NCBI RefSeq assembly: GCF_000003815.2
Contig: NW_023365786.1
Span: forward strand, 82,608-113,684
Length of the DNA: 31,077 nucleotides
Origin: Branchiostoma floridae
Taxonomy: Eukaryota; Chordata; Leptocardii; Amphioxiformes; Branchiostomatidae
Reading direction: 5' to 3'
Part shown: in pieces, positions 7,844 through 18,725 of the stretch
Numbering within the stretch: the stretch's first letter is position 1
How the letters are laid out: the number at the start of each line of letters is the position of its first letter
Made by a program: the position numbers and the translations under genes
Notes under the pieces: model-generated
The model's input: only the letters and a program-made list of their open reading frames with translations
The model's database searches: none
Told to the model about the DNA's origin: nothing

Positions 7844-10800
7844 ATGGCCGAGCCGATCTGGCTGTACCAGTTCCGTCTGATCCTCATCGGGGACTCCACC
7901 GTGGGAAAATCCTCGCTTCTGCGGCGGTTCACCGACGGGAAATTCATCGAGTACTCGGACCCGACCGTCGGGGTGGACTTCTTCGCGAGGCTGATGGAAG
8001 TGGAGCCCGGAAAGAGGGTAAAACTCCAGCTGTGGGACACTGCGGGGCAAGAACGGTTCAGGTGAGTCACGCAGGTTAACCTTACGGGTACAGGTGGACT
8101 TTGACACCTGCCTGAAAACTACACAGCAACACAACCTTACAACAACCTACCCTGCCGCCCCCCTCCCCACAGATAATTTTGACGTAAACATTTAGTAAGG
8201 GTTCAACTATGACGCCCTTTTCGTCACGCTACGTTTAATTCTGCCAGCAAAGAATAAACAAACGGCACTGTTGTTGTTGTCGTTGCTGTAGTGGCTAGGG
8301 CAAGGAGGAAAACAAAACGTTGTTTACGTTTGATTCACTTGAATTGGAGCTTGTATGTGAATGACCCATACGTTCAGGTCATGAGATCTCCGTTACGTCA
8401 TAACGTTAGCAATATCAAAGTTAGGTGGGTATTGCTGGATTTTGACGTTTGTAAACTGATAGTGTAAACATTGTAGTGTCAACATCGCCCCCCTCCCACC
8501 CTTGTGCTCTCTGTGGTCACAAATCACCACAAATCAGTACCATATGGCCACTGACTGGATTTGTGTGGAATAGAAGTGTTATTTACCCCCCAGTCTCCCC
8601 CCAAAACAGCCTCAGGTCATATGATGTCTACCTGTTAGTCAGACCTGTACCTCAGGTGTTTGTTGTTGTCTGATCATAGGCCACGCCCCCTCTGCATCAC
8701 ATCAATACGTTATTCCAAAAGATATTGTATGCAACAGAGAAAATTCTGATGCAAATGTTGACCAAACAGAAGCAGTGATGGATGCTATTTATTTGATTTT
8801 ATAAAATTGAAAACAATGCACCATTAATTTTACTGATGAATCGTAACAAAATGCATGCAAGACAACAACTCCAGTACATATGCCTGATAAGACATGGCAA
8901 CTGAGGTACCAGCGTGCAAAATACCCACTTGCACATTGCAACCACTTTTTGCTTGGTGTAACTTACTTCTAAACCCAGGTTGCACAGGGTGCAACTTAGA
9001 TTTTGAGCCTCATAACTTGATTTTGTTGTCAATTTACTTGGAAGAAATAAATGGACCGAGGCAGCTCTGTTTCATATCAGCCAAACATGTATGTATCATT
9101 TGTACCTTTTTTTCAGAAATTAGTGAATTGTAGGTGGTACAACTTGAAATTCAGTTGTGCAACCTAGTCTTTGCCCTAGGTTGCACACTGTGCAACCTGG
9201 CTTAGAAAAGTATTTTGTACACTGGGTACCGTGCTGGTCAAGGAGTGTCTTGTTATTGTTGACAATTGACTATGTCAGTGGATTGATAAACACAACAATT
9301 CAGGCAGATCACCCAGTCACACATATGCAGTATTGATTCAATGACAGTATTCTCCCAACAAGATTTGTGAGTTACCATCATTAAGGAGGATATGTAATCT
9401 CCTTGCCATCATCTATCCATTTATGGCCAATCAAAATCCACTTGCAGGGCGATACATATGTTTATGTCAGGGTTGTAGCCAGCACCTGTCCTTCAGTCCT
9501 TTGAAGGAATTTTGCAGATGGGGACTGAAAAACGTTTTTCCCATTCCGTCCCCAGGGACAGACAAAAATTGATATGTAAAGATATAAAAAAACTGAAACC
9601 CATGTGTTCTTCCTCACCAAAATAGATGGCATTGAACAGCTTAGTCTACAAGCAAAATTTGCACCTCAAAATGCAGGAAATAGTGTTTCAGAGGGTCTAG
9701 GTTTCAAAATTTTCTTGGACCCAGACCCCCTAGAAATGACGCGCAACGTCACGCCGTGCATTCGGTGCTCGATAGGATTCCCATTCAAAATCAAGGGGAC
9801 TGAAAATGATTTCAGGCTGGCTACAACCCTGGTTTATGTGCATATCACCGGTATACCCAAATTTAGCATGATCAATCATTAAGACATTATAATGGGCCAT
9901 TGGACACATTGTGGAAATAAAAGTAGCATGAATAGACATTGACAGAAAGGAGTTAAACCACATCTAATTGTGTTGCTTCAGCTTGAGTTGTCATATTCCG
10001 CCTGGTATGTTGCTGAAGGATCTGCTTTTAACCTAGTAGCACTGAACAGAAAAATGTTTAATACAATGTAATAATGCATACTATTAAAGGGAGACAGTAT
10101 GAGTAATTATAAAGTCATTGTGAATCCCACAGGAGTTGCAGATCTCACTTTGTACCTGTCCCTGATTCATTATTCATGAGTCCAGACATTTGTCATGATT
10201 ATTATTGTCTCGCTCATCGTCTGGTGTCTTCATTATCTACATAAAGAATGGAGATACTGTTTTGGGTGTGTCTGTGTGTGTCTGCGTTTCTGGATATTTG
10301 TAGTCAGCATAACACAAGAACCTCTGAATGAATTACGATGATATTTGGTCTGTGGGTAGGTATATGGGGAAGATGAAGGTGGATTTGAGCCCCCTAGTAT
10401 GTGACCTTGGTGCTGCAGAAGAACTTCTATTTTTCAAATCTTTGTAGTGGACATGCTATGGTCTTGATTTGTTGTTGACAGATAGCTTGTGATGTGAGGA
10501 AGAGACGTTTTATGTTTGAGCCCCCTACTAGTAGCAGCTTGCTCTCAACGTCCTTGCTCTCATAATCAGAATATTTCATGGAGATATGAGGTCTTCAAAC
10601 TCTTGTTTGCTTCAGTTTCAGTTCTTTGTTTCGTAGCATATGATCCACTGATTTGTGTACAAAGAAGGTCAACCCTTCGGAATGCCTGTGGGACAATAAC
10701 TACCTAATTAGATTACTTTGGAGGTGATGGTCATGTGACAAAATGGACCATTCCATCATTTCCTGGAGGGAAGTTCTAGCTTAGAAGTATCTGAATTTTA

Positions 10801-12119
10801 TACCCAAATTTAGAAGTCAGAAAGAAGGAGGGGGAGTTGTTGTCAAGGCTCTGATCAACCATCCTAAATTTGCAATACTAATACGATAGTCTGTACGTGG
10901 CCTGTATGCAGGTGTTTCAACATTGTTTTACTTCTTGTTTTTTTTTCAACAAACAGAAAGAAGAACACAATGACCACAAAACTATGTCATTACCCTACTG
11001 TAGCTGGCAATCTGCCATTGAACAACATCGGATTACAAAGTACATGTTATGTAGTGTATGTCTAACACTTACAAGTTGGGGAACAATTGACACTAAACCG
11101 GATACGGAGTGAGAGATTGTGTGTGTGTCACTGTGTGTGCAGGTGTGTGTGTGTGTGTGTTAGTGTGTGTGTGTGTGTGTGTGTGTAGGCATGTGTGTGT
11201 GTGTGTGTGAGTGTGTGTGTGTCACTGTGTGTGCAGGCGTGTGTGTGTGTGTGAATGTGTGTGTGTGTGTCACTGTGTGTGCAGGCGTGTGTGTGTGTGT
11301 GAGTGTGTGTGTGTGCAGGCGTGTGTGTGTGTGAGTGTGTGTGTGTCACTGTGTGTGCAGGCATGTATGTGTGTGAGTGTGTGTGTGTGTCACAGATTTT
11401 GTTTGAGGATTGAGGACAATGCAAGAGTGTGGGGCACTTCCTTGAATTGTTTACACTAAGTTACTGAGTGGTTTTATTTTTGGAATGACATCTTACTGTT
11501 TGTACTGACATCTTACCATAAAAGCATGACAGCACAAATAGGTGTCTTGCATTATAGCTTTATACTGTAATGTTGAAACACCGCAAAATTTACCTTTCCC
11601 CTAGTCCTAGTGCAAATGATGTCCCTGCAAAAGTAAATGGATTTACATTAATAATATTATTCCTTGTCCCTGCCCAGGTCCATCACAAGATCGTACTACC
11701 GGAATTCCGTGGGCGCGGTGCTCGTTTACGACGTGACGAACCGGAAGTCTTTCGAGCACCTCGAGTCGTGGTGGCACGAGGCGAAACAGCACACCATGCC
11801 GCACAACATGGTCTTCATCCTGGTCGGCCACAAGATCGACCTCGCGTCCGAACGGGAGGTCAGTCAGGAGGAGGGGCAGCAGTTCGCGCGGACTCACGAT
11901 ATGTCGTACTTAGAGACGTCGGCGAAGAACGCGGAAAACGTGGAGAAAGCGTTTTGGCAGGTCACGCGGGAGATCTACGAACTTGTTGAGATGGGGGTGA
12001 TAAACACGGAAGAGGGTTGGGAGGGAGTGAAGAGCGGAATGATGCCCCGGAGTTACAGTACCATCCCACTGTCTGCACAGCAGGATAACGGCGGGGAGAA
12101 GAAGTGCATGTGCTCCTGA
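7844..12119 (+). CDS. RAB39: Rab39-type small GTPase (two exons)
   Basis: Exons are 7844-8061 (GTGAGT donor) and 11678-12119 (CTGCCCAG acceptor; stop TGA 12117-12119). The joined frame gives 219 residues, close to the roughly 213 of vertebrate Rab39B. The N-terminus [20 protein letters not shown] is typical of Rab39. The P-loop GDSTVGKS is at residues 16-23, the switch I Thr in DPTVGVDFF near 41, DTAGQE at 65-70 and ETSAK at 152-156. The NKxD motif reads GHKID, a His also seen in vertebrate Rab39. The tail keeps [13 protein letters not shown], characteristic of Rab39, and ends CMCS, so two cysteines are available for prenylation. Known family role: Golgi/endolysosomal vesicle traffic and autophagy-linked sorting. 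It appears to be a single pre-duplication gene. The 3.6-kb intron is packed with repeats. Confidence 0.95.
8062..8904 (+). other. Rab39 intron, 5' part
   Basis: Ordinary intron sequence. A short GTT repeat lies near 8270 and C-rich runs near 8155 and 8490. No gene or defined element is visible. Confidence 0.6.
8905..9230. mobile_element. MITE-like foldback in the Rab39 intron
   Basis: The ends are related as inverted repeats. The left GGTACCAGCGTGCAAAATAC and the inner CCAGGTTGCACAGGGTGCAA (near 8976) mirror the right-hand CCTAGGTTGCACACTGTGCA, then GTATTTTGTACACTGGGTACC ending at 9230. The centre is AT-rich and non-coding. Divergence between the arms suggests an old copy. No clear target duplication is visible. 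Confidence 0.6.
9468..9831. mobile_element. 364-bp non-autonomous hAT-type element
   Basis: Short inverted ends CAGGGTTGTAGCCAGC and GCTGGCTACAACCCTG are flanked by an exact 8-bp direct repeat GTTTATGT (9460-9467 and 9832-9839). CAGGG ends and an 8-bp duplication mark a hAT insertion. No transposase is present. It is a different family from the element at 4519, because the ends differ. Confidence 0.88.
9840..11116 (+). other. Rab39 intron, middle part
   Basis: The segment at about 10210-10720 has the look of a dispersed repeat: GTGTCTGTGTGTGTCTGCG, then a phrase TTTGAGCCCCCTA that occurs at 10385 and again near 10517. I cannot define its ends. The rest is unremarkable. Confidence 0.4.
11117..11395. 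repeat. Compound GT microsatellite with higher-order units
   Basis: A (GT)n array of about 280 bp interrupted by a recurring phrase CACTGTGTGTGCAGGCGTGT about every 40-70 bp. It is therefore a minisatellite built on a GT microsatellite. Open frames across it on both strands are low-complexity artefacts. It sits about 280 bp before the Rab39 exon 2 acceptor. Confidence 0.93.
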
Positions 12120-13305
12120 CGGGAAGGGATTCGCAAGGAAATGGTCAAAACTCCACGGGATCCCTGTGCCACTTCCACGACTTCTAGCTCTTGGTTTTGT
12201 GTACTTTCTTCCATGGCTGTCTTCAGTACTATTACCTGTCCCTCCATCCTGGGATGAAAATTTGCTTGTTGGAAAGGACAAAAATTATACACTGGCTGTC
12301 CAAAAAATCTTGTTGACATGAAAATGATAAAACTGTATTTTCATGACCTTAAATAGATAATGAAAATGAACAACATGGGCAGAAAATTTCAAGCTTGGAG
12401 ACAGCCCTGCTTCTTTCTGTTGTAACAGAACTGGCAAAATTTTTGTCAAAACGACTTCTGACCTGTGCGAAGGAGTCTTTCTTGGCCAGGATTTGTGTGC
12501 ACAAACACACTTGAAATCCTTTTTACATTTTTTTTTTGTTCATAGGCATCTAGAAACAAACAAATACCCAGTACATGGACAGTGTAGGCAGACATCAGAA
12601 ATACCTATGTATACACAGTGCCATTTACTTGTACTAAACTGCATATGCAGGTTGCGTTTTTTTGCAAGTTGTCAAATAGCTAGACACAGGAATTGTGAGC
12701 ATTGGTGTTTTGCTGGAGTTTCGACCCACCAAGAATGGACTGTAAACTAGTCGTGAACCAAATTTTGTATCATATGATAGATAACCAGAGAATGCTGTGT
12801 AACAAATTGGTACATCTTATAACAGATGTAGAATCATGGTGTGATGATTTCTGTATAATCTGTCACTGCATTGTAGTGTGTAAGCCAAGTATTAGTGTAT
12901 AGATAAATGGTAGATTATTAGATATGAAATCTTATTGAATATCAGATTCTTGACTTGAGGGAGAACAAAGTAGTCCAAAATGGACGAGCTGTCAAACTTT
13001 TTCTGTTTTGGTCAATATCGATAAGGACCTTTATATATAGTTATAATGTATACAATAGGTGTTGTAAACTTTGATTACTTTTAGAAATGATTATGTTAAT
13101 ACTAAGATCTAAGTTTAAGAAATCCTCCAATGGAACGTCGAAATTTCACAAATTGAGTATGTTCTGCAATCACTTAGGTGGTATGATTTTTTTTCCTAGT
13201 TGAGCCAAAAGATGTTCAAGAACTCTAAGATCAAATCAGTTGTCTGCTAAGAAACACTGAATAACAAGGTGGGTTCCATCTGATTGAATATACTAGTATA
13301 GGGTG
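12120..13305 (+). other. Downstream of Rab39, probable 3' UTR then intergenic
   Basis: AT-rich and without coding signs. No canonical AATAAA occurs close after the stop, so the 3' end of the transcript cannot be placed. Confidence 0.45.
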
Positions 13306-13308
13306 TTA

Positions 13309-13496
13309 GCCTGGGTGCCAGCTTTTTTACTTTTAGTCTACTCTGTCAATAGCCTGGATACCAGACCTTTGCCTTGGGGGCATGTTGGCCCTAGAGCCAT
13401 GGAGCTGGGCTGTACGGGCCCAGGAAACAGTCTGGCATCCACGCTACAAAAGCAAATAAGAGGACAGAGTAAGTCTAAGAAGGCTAGCACCCAGGC
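13309..13496. mobile_element. 188-bp MITE with GCCTGGGTGCYAGC ends
   Basis: Inverted repeats of about 60 nt with mismatches, starting GCCTGGGTGCCAGC at the left and ending GGCTAGCACCCAGGC at the right. TTA flanks both ends (13306-13308 and 13497-13499), consistent with the 3-bp TWA duplication of PIF/Harbinger elements. There is no coding region. Confidence 0.75.
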
Positions 13497-13499
13497 TTA

Positions 13500-14386
13500 C
13501 AGGATGTCCAGTTGGCTAGGTCTGGAGAAACGGTAGCTTGTGTGTGGCCACACTTGTATTCCTGGATCCCTGCCCTTGGCACAGAGAACTATAAACCATC
13601 TGTATGTTTCAGGAAGTTTCAAGGGTTGGGTATACGGATTGTTGGTTTTGGCATCCCTTTACCTACAATAAGTACAGAACAAGGCCAGGCAGTTGGCTAA
13701 AAACTTATTGTTTTTTTGCAGACAAGAGGTAAAAAAAGTGCTTCCATGCCATCATTGCTTTTATATGTAACAAGAGACAAAATGACATTAATCTAGAGTG
13801 CCCAAAATTAAAATTTAAAGTGGCTTCTCTTCAAAGAAGTTATTGATGATGCCAGCAGGATATGAGTAAAGGTAAACTTGAACAAGAAACTGTTACTTGG
13901 ACCGTCCATTTCTTATGGAATCACCCAGTTTGCCAGGAACAATAGGGCATGTTGGAGCTCTAACTTATCTCAATTTCTTTAGACCATAAGAATGTCTGTT
14001 GAATGGTTTAGATAGTACTGTGCAATGTCATTTTGGTAGGGGAGATTTTAGAAAATGTGGCACATGTGTTGTTCTTTTGAGTCAAACACTTACATGTGTC
14101 TTGCCATAGCAATGGTGTCATGCAGCAAATAGTTTTGTTAGCTACTGTCTTCCCCACCAAAATCATGGTCATCATGGTCAATGTGTTGACTTTAAATCAA
14201 CTATACTTGAGATGGGGAGAAAGCCATTTGCCAGTAAACCAGAGAATGGCTTGTTCATATAGTGGGTTTGCACTTCTTCTGTAGATGTATTTGACAGACA
14301 AGGGAATTGTCAGAGCGTCGCATGACTGGTGGCATCAACTGAAACATTTGATTCATGAGTTTGAAGCATGGTGGTGGGGTGAGAAA
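13500..14386. other. Non-coding stretch
   Basis: No gene, RNA or clear repeat seen. Open frames here are short and lack any recognisable domain. Confidence 0.55.
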
Positions 14387-14600
14387 GATGCCCACTTCTT
14401 TGCCCCCCCCCCCCATGTGTTAATTACCACCCCTTCCAAAATTTTCAATCAGACAGCAAACAGCTTTTTGTCTTTATTTTCAATCCTGGGGGGTGCAGGA
14501 AGATGCCCACTTCTTTGCCCACCCCCGGCCCCACCAGGTTTTATTTACCACCCCTTCCCAAATTTTGACTCAGACAGCAAACAGCCCCCTTATTTTCTGC
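14387..14600 (+). repeat. Two-copy tandem duplication, unit about 115 bp
   Basis: AGATGCCCACTTCTTTGCCC, a C-rich run, ACCACCCCTTCC and CAGACAGCAAACAGC occur in the same order at about 14387-14475 and 14502-14595. Confidence 0.85.
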
Positions 14601-14724
14601 CTTCAAAGCATCTTCCCCAGTGTGTAAATGCTCACCAAAGTAAAGTCGGTGCTTGTAACAATCAGATACTGTTTATATGGATGATTATGATTATGATGTA
14701 CCAGCATACAAATGTTCTATTATT

Positions 14725-14765
14725 ATTCTATATATATATATATTCATTATATCTATATATATATG
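14725..14765. repeat. TA-rich microsatellite
   Basis: Alternating TA tracts interrupted by ATTCATTATATC. Confidence 0.85.
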
Positions 14766-15121
14766 TGTGTGATTCTACATAGTTTGAGTGAATGACTAAG
14801 TAACAATATATTTGTTGATAAGTTAGAATATTAATTATTATGATTCAAGCTTGCCTTGAGAGGGATATGATGTCTTGCCGATGGACGGTGACATTATTGC
14901 CATATTTTTGCATGATCAGCAGCAGTGCTGTGAGAATGATAGTGAAAAAAGATGTAACAAACGGGAAGGCTTAGTGAAAATGCATAAATACACGTCTTTC
15001 CAAACATCAGCTGTTCTTACCTAGCCTCATCATGAACTAGCCTGCTTTGCAGACTTCTCTCTTTTATTTTTGGGGGAGTGCATATTTGTTCTCTTCTTAC
15101 CCCCAAAAAATAGATAGCCAT

Positions 15122-15225
15122 AGTGCCTGCCTCTGTAGTGACTGCTGGCTCAACCCTTTTGCTTCTGTGGCTAGCAAGTGAAAGGATTGAGCCAGCGGTC
15201 ACTACAGAGGCTGGCACTCAGGCTA
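15122..15225. repeat. Strong hairpin, MITE-like
   Basis: The 15122-15160 arm (TCTGTAGTGACTGCTGGCTC) pairs with the 15181-15218 arm (GAGCCAGCGGTCACTACAGA), leaving a 20-nt loop. The right-hand end GGCACTCAGGCTA resembles the ends of the element at 13309, so it may be a derivative of that family. Confidence 0.8.
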
Positions 15226-15234
15226 AAAAGAGAA

Positions 15235-16200
15235 ACCAGCAGTGCTAGAAGTCTATGAAGAAGGCAGATTTGTATTATGTTAATTTACATGATATGGATA
15301 AGTATAGGTATTTTGTGCCTTCTTTTTATATATAAGCAGCATTTTGTTTTTATAGATTGATCTGATTTATTTTAGTTTGATATGTTTGCAATACTTTGAT
15401 TTGTTACTGTACTATTAATGCATTATTACCTTTGAAAAGAAGGTTATGTTTTTGCTATGAACTGTCTTCCCACCAAAATATATGTAAGGTTGTCTGGCTT
15501 TCGTGTGATTGAATTTTGCTACATTATATCATAGTTTTCTATTTTCATTGTTTTTGAGATCTTTTTTTCATGTCCATCTTGTAAAATTAGAGTACTTCGT
15601 CTTGTGGTGTTTGAAATAGGCAAATTAGAGCCATACTTTTCAAGTCTGCAAACACAGACAGAAGCGCCACCTGCCTGTAGGGGTGTGAACTGCATCAGTT
15701 CTTGTCCGACACTTCACTCAAGTTCACTGTATGTTGCTAGAAAATGGTCTCGATTTTGCTTTGTAGTAATTGTGCGTAATTTCTGCCGGTAGTTACTTGT
15801 GTAATAATGCCTAGGATGTCACCTAGAGTTGCAGAGGGTTTTACTCGAACTATTAGAGTAGAAAACAAATTTCGGTTAATTACACAAAGCTTATTTGCAG
15901 AACAAATTACACTTCCGCAAAGGGAATAGAAATGCGGTTTATGTAATAAAAGTTTCCCTCCGATTCTCAGAATGTATAAGATTATAATAGTTAGATGTTA
16001 ATTTAAGTTAAGGGCAATCATCTAATTTGTGACTCGGCAAATATTATGTGATCGAAAACGCTGGAGTCTCATATTTATACTTCCCCTCGCTATTGTACAA
16101 ATGAATGGAGAATTTCTGTATTGTGTGACTGTTGAGTACTGTAGGATGTAGTAAACCATGATCCCACCGCAACCCCGTCTCCGTCTGATCAATCTGTCTG
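15235..16200. other. AT-rich non-coding stretch
   Basis: An AATAAA occurs near 15942 on the plus strand but cannot be tied to a gene. Nothing else is recognised. Confidence 0.5.
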
Positions 16201-16204
16201 TTAT

Positions 16205-16400
16205 AAGTGTAGCGTGCGTAGTCCAGTGGTTAGTAGCTCTGCCTCTGGAACTAGATGCCGTGAGTTCGATTCCGACTGTGTCGCTCACCCGGCCGATGAA
16301 AAAGAGAAGAATTTGGTGCAAATAGGGACAAATAAGTAATAATCTCAGTCTATCCAGCTGGCCGGTCAACTCACTCCTAGGCCAATTACCTCCTACTAGA
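16205..16400 (+). mobile_element. tRNA-derived SINE, copy 3 (different body)
   Basis: The A box TAGTCCAGTGG is at 16219-16229 and the B box GAGTTCGATTCC at 16262-16273. No acceptor stem can be formed. The body lacks the CTTGGGAAAGGCACTT block of the other two SINEs, so it is another family. Confidence 0.7.
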
Positions 16401-16779
16401 CTTTTATTCCTAACTTGGCCAAAGTCCTATATTACTATTCGGTCTGGCCGGAGACTACACCCGACATGCACGTTACCTTAGGACGCCGTTGTCCACTGTT
16501 CATTGTGCTTTTTCGTTTCGAAAAATTGCTGGGTGACTTTCCCCGGTACAATGAACATGTAAATACTGCACTTGGCGTCTTTCTTCTCTGTCGCGAAGAC
16601 TAGCTCTTCGGTCAGTTAAGACTGGATCGAGATCACTTTCCTTCATGTCAAGACTACAGCCCCATGGCCCTGTTTTGACTTGAAGTTTGATTAAGCAGCT
16701 TTTAATTTAAGGCACTGGCGTTCTTACAAGGAAAAGTGGAGTTCTGTGCAGTAGGAGTTTCACTCGGTCTTGGTAAACT

Positions 16780-17000
16780 CAAAGCGCGGAAAACTGCTTC
16801 TCCTACCAGATCAATGCGAAAGATTACCCCGGCGGCAGAGAGTCGAAACAAGCCGGAGTCTAACCTCTGCTTTGACAGTACTGTTGTACGTGAAGTGCGG
16901 ATTCTCCTAATTAACTTGCCCCGGCGGAGGTCACAAAAACCCGTTCGGTAAGTCGGTGTGCATCCGTCCGCGGCCATTTTGACTGGAAACTCAGGGCGTT
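16780..17000 (+). promoter_or_regulatory. GC-rich promoter-like stretch with a YY1-type site and splice donor
   Basis: A local CpG-rich patch in AT-rich surroundings. GCGGCCATTTTG at 16970-16981 matches the YY1 motif common at animal promoters. A strong donor CG|GTAAGT lies at 16946-16952. It could be the first exon and promoter of the small membrane protein gene at 18581. Confidence 0.35.
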
Positions 17001-18725
17001 CCAAGTGTACAAATAAACAAGATTGGAAGCGGAATAACAGAGAAGTGACACTAAAAGGTACCTGTTCATATTGATCCATTCTATACAGAGATGGCTTTCT
17101 CTTAAACAGTAACACTTGGGGTGTTTTTAATGCAGGATAACTTTTCAAATTGTTCCGTTTAAGTTTTAACGTTGTCACTGCTTGTTCAGAAATGACCTTC
17201 ATAATTACAGCTAAAGATCTAGAGTTCATATGTGTTTTGTTGCAAGCCTTCTGTACAATATTGTAAAAGGCATGAGGTCCACTTTCATTAGAAACGCGAA
17301 CTTTTCTTTCGATACCTTAGCCCAACTGGCTCTTAACTTTATAATGTATATGCCGTGATTTATTAATATATTCCAATTATAATTTTTATTATATGCCGTA
17401 GCCCTTAGGTCACATTTCCAAAAATCCGGGCAGCTTTCGGGAGCGAAAATAATGCTATCAAAGACATCAAAATATACAAATTGTCAAAATAAGATTCATG
17501 GGCATGATTTATGTATATTTCTATGTATACATTTAAATTTTTGTTTCTTATAACATCCCGACCAATCCCCGCGGTTTGGAAATGAAACTTATGCCAAAGG
17601 AAGCTCTGCATGCTTTTGAGTTCCATAGCCGGGCCGTAGCGAAGACATAGCAGCGTCATATATCCTATTAACCTCAATGAATCTGATCTGAAAGTTTCTT
17701 AAACAGACCATATCGAGAATGAATTCCACAACAATGACATTCAACATGTCAAGTCCGCCACCAGTCACGGATAACGTCACGGCTGAGCTGATGACGCAAA
17801 CATCACCAAATATGGCGGGGCCCCACGGGGATCACTTCGGCGGGACGATCGGGTACATTCCATAATAGGATCATGTGACATATGAATTAATGAATGAATT
17901 TTTATTGCTGAACAATCGCACAAGGTACAACGTATGGCAACCAATAACAACTACTAGCTAATAACGTTAATAGTACTACTGGGAGGCTACATACGGTACA
18001 ACAAAATATTATCTATAACAGCACACAGTCATGTATGGGTGATTTGGAATGAAGTATAACGTTAAATGAATTGACCTTCGTAGGCGGATAAATGAGTTGA
18101 ACATGATAGCAGTATGTTGAAAATATCGTTCTGTGTGCCGGTAATAGAGATGTGTGTTTTTGGTTCTTATCTTCTTAAAGGCAACTCAAGCAATATTAGA
18201 TCGTTGAAAGTGGAAATATTCTGTAAAAGGCAAACTATATAATATAAAGATCTAATACTAATTTTAGCTCATTTACATCATTATTTCATAAATTGAGCCG
18301 TTAAAAACTGCACAGAAACAAGTCGCACGAAGATTCCTGATCAAGGCCTAATTTTTAATAGGTTCCGATTTGGATTCCTCGTGCAACTTGATTTTGTCTC
18401 TGGACCTTTTTTAACTGCTCAAAGTATAAAATGATGATGCAAGAAGGTTAAATACCTCCTTGGATGATGTCAATGTGGGAATACAGTGCAGTAGATATAC
18501 AGATTGCCTTATCCAGAATACTTTCACGCTGTAATATTGCTTAGGTTGCCTTTAATAATGTTCCTCTCTCTGTACTGTAGGTACATGATCGCGATCGTGT
18601 CTGTGTCCTGTCTGATCGCGGCGGCGGTGCTGATTCTGTGTTACGGGCGGGGCGTGCTCAAGAGCCACTGGCGGGACTACACCGACCCCGGGGAGGAGGA
18701 TACCGTGGGACCGAACGAGGCGTGA
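16814..18725 (+). CDS. Small single-pass membrane protein; last exon solid, first exon tentative
   Basis: The last exon 18581-18725 follows a TGTACTGTAG acceptor. After one split-codon base it encodes 47 residues: a hydrophobic helix (MIAIVSVSCLIAAAVLILCY), a basic GRGVLKSHWRDY stretch and an acidic tail ending GPNEA before TGA. This is the C-terminus of a membrane protein with the tail probably cytosolic. A candidate upstream exon is 16814-16947, with ATG at 16814 and a GTAAGT donor; its phase joins exactly (CG|G = Arg) to give 92 residues. That agreement has a one-in-three chance of being accidental. No family is recognised. Two tandem partial copies of the last exon follow. Confidence 0.4.
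17401..17595. mobile_element. Short MITE, copy 2 of the 2012 family (opposite orientation)
   Basis: The left end CTTAGGTCACATTTCCAAA, the inner AAATATACAAATTGTCAAAA and TTTTTGTTTCTTATAACATC, and the right end GGTTTGGAAATG follow, block by block, the reverse complement of 2012-2196. The ends here are more worn (GAAACTTATGCC), so this copy looks older. Confidence 0.8.
17884..18010 (-). mobile_element. Probable 3' end fragment of a non-LTR retroelement
   Basis: On the minus strand the sequence runs through TTGTACCTTGTGCGATTGTT to CAGCAATAAAAATTCATTCA and an ATTC-type tail. An AATAAA followed by a tetranucleotide tail is typical of CR1/RTE-like LINE ends. No reverse transcriptase is present. Confidence 0.4.
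18271..18443. repeat. Foldback inverted repeat, about 170 bp
   Basis: The left arm (ACATCATTATTTCATAAATT through GCACGAAGATTCC) pairs imperfectly with the right arm (GGATTCCTCGTGCAAC through AAATGATGATGC), with a short centre near 18345-18372. It is MITE-like with unclear ends, about 140 bp before the exon at 18581. Confidence 0.75.

Noticed and set aside
9604-9882. 92-codon plus-strand frame
   Set aside because: It crosses the right end and target duplication of the hAT-type MITE, with no domain.
11128-11459. Thr/His- and Cys/Val-rich frames on both strands
   Set aside because: Translation of a GT microsatellite.
14285-14782. 165-codon plus-strand frame
   Set aside because: Runs through a tandem duplication and a TA microsatellite; no domain and low-complexity ends.
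16702-17229. 175-codon minus-strand frame
   Set aside because: No recognisable domain, no repeat of composition expected for coding sequence, and it overlaps the plus-strand promoter-like patch; kept out for lack of support.
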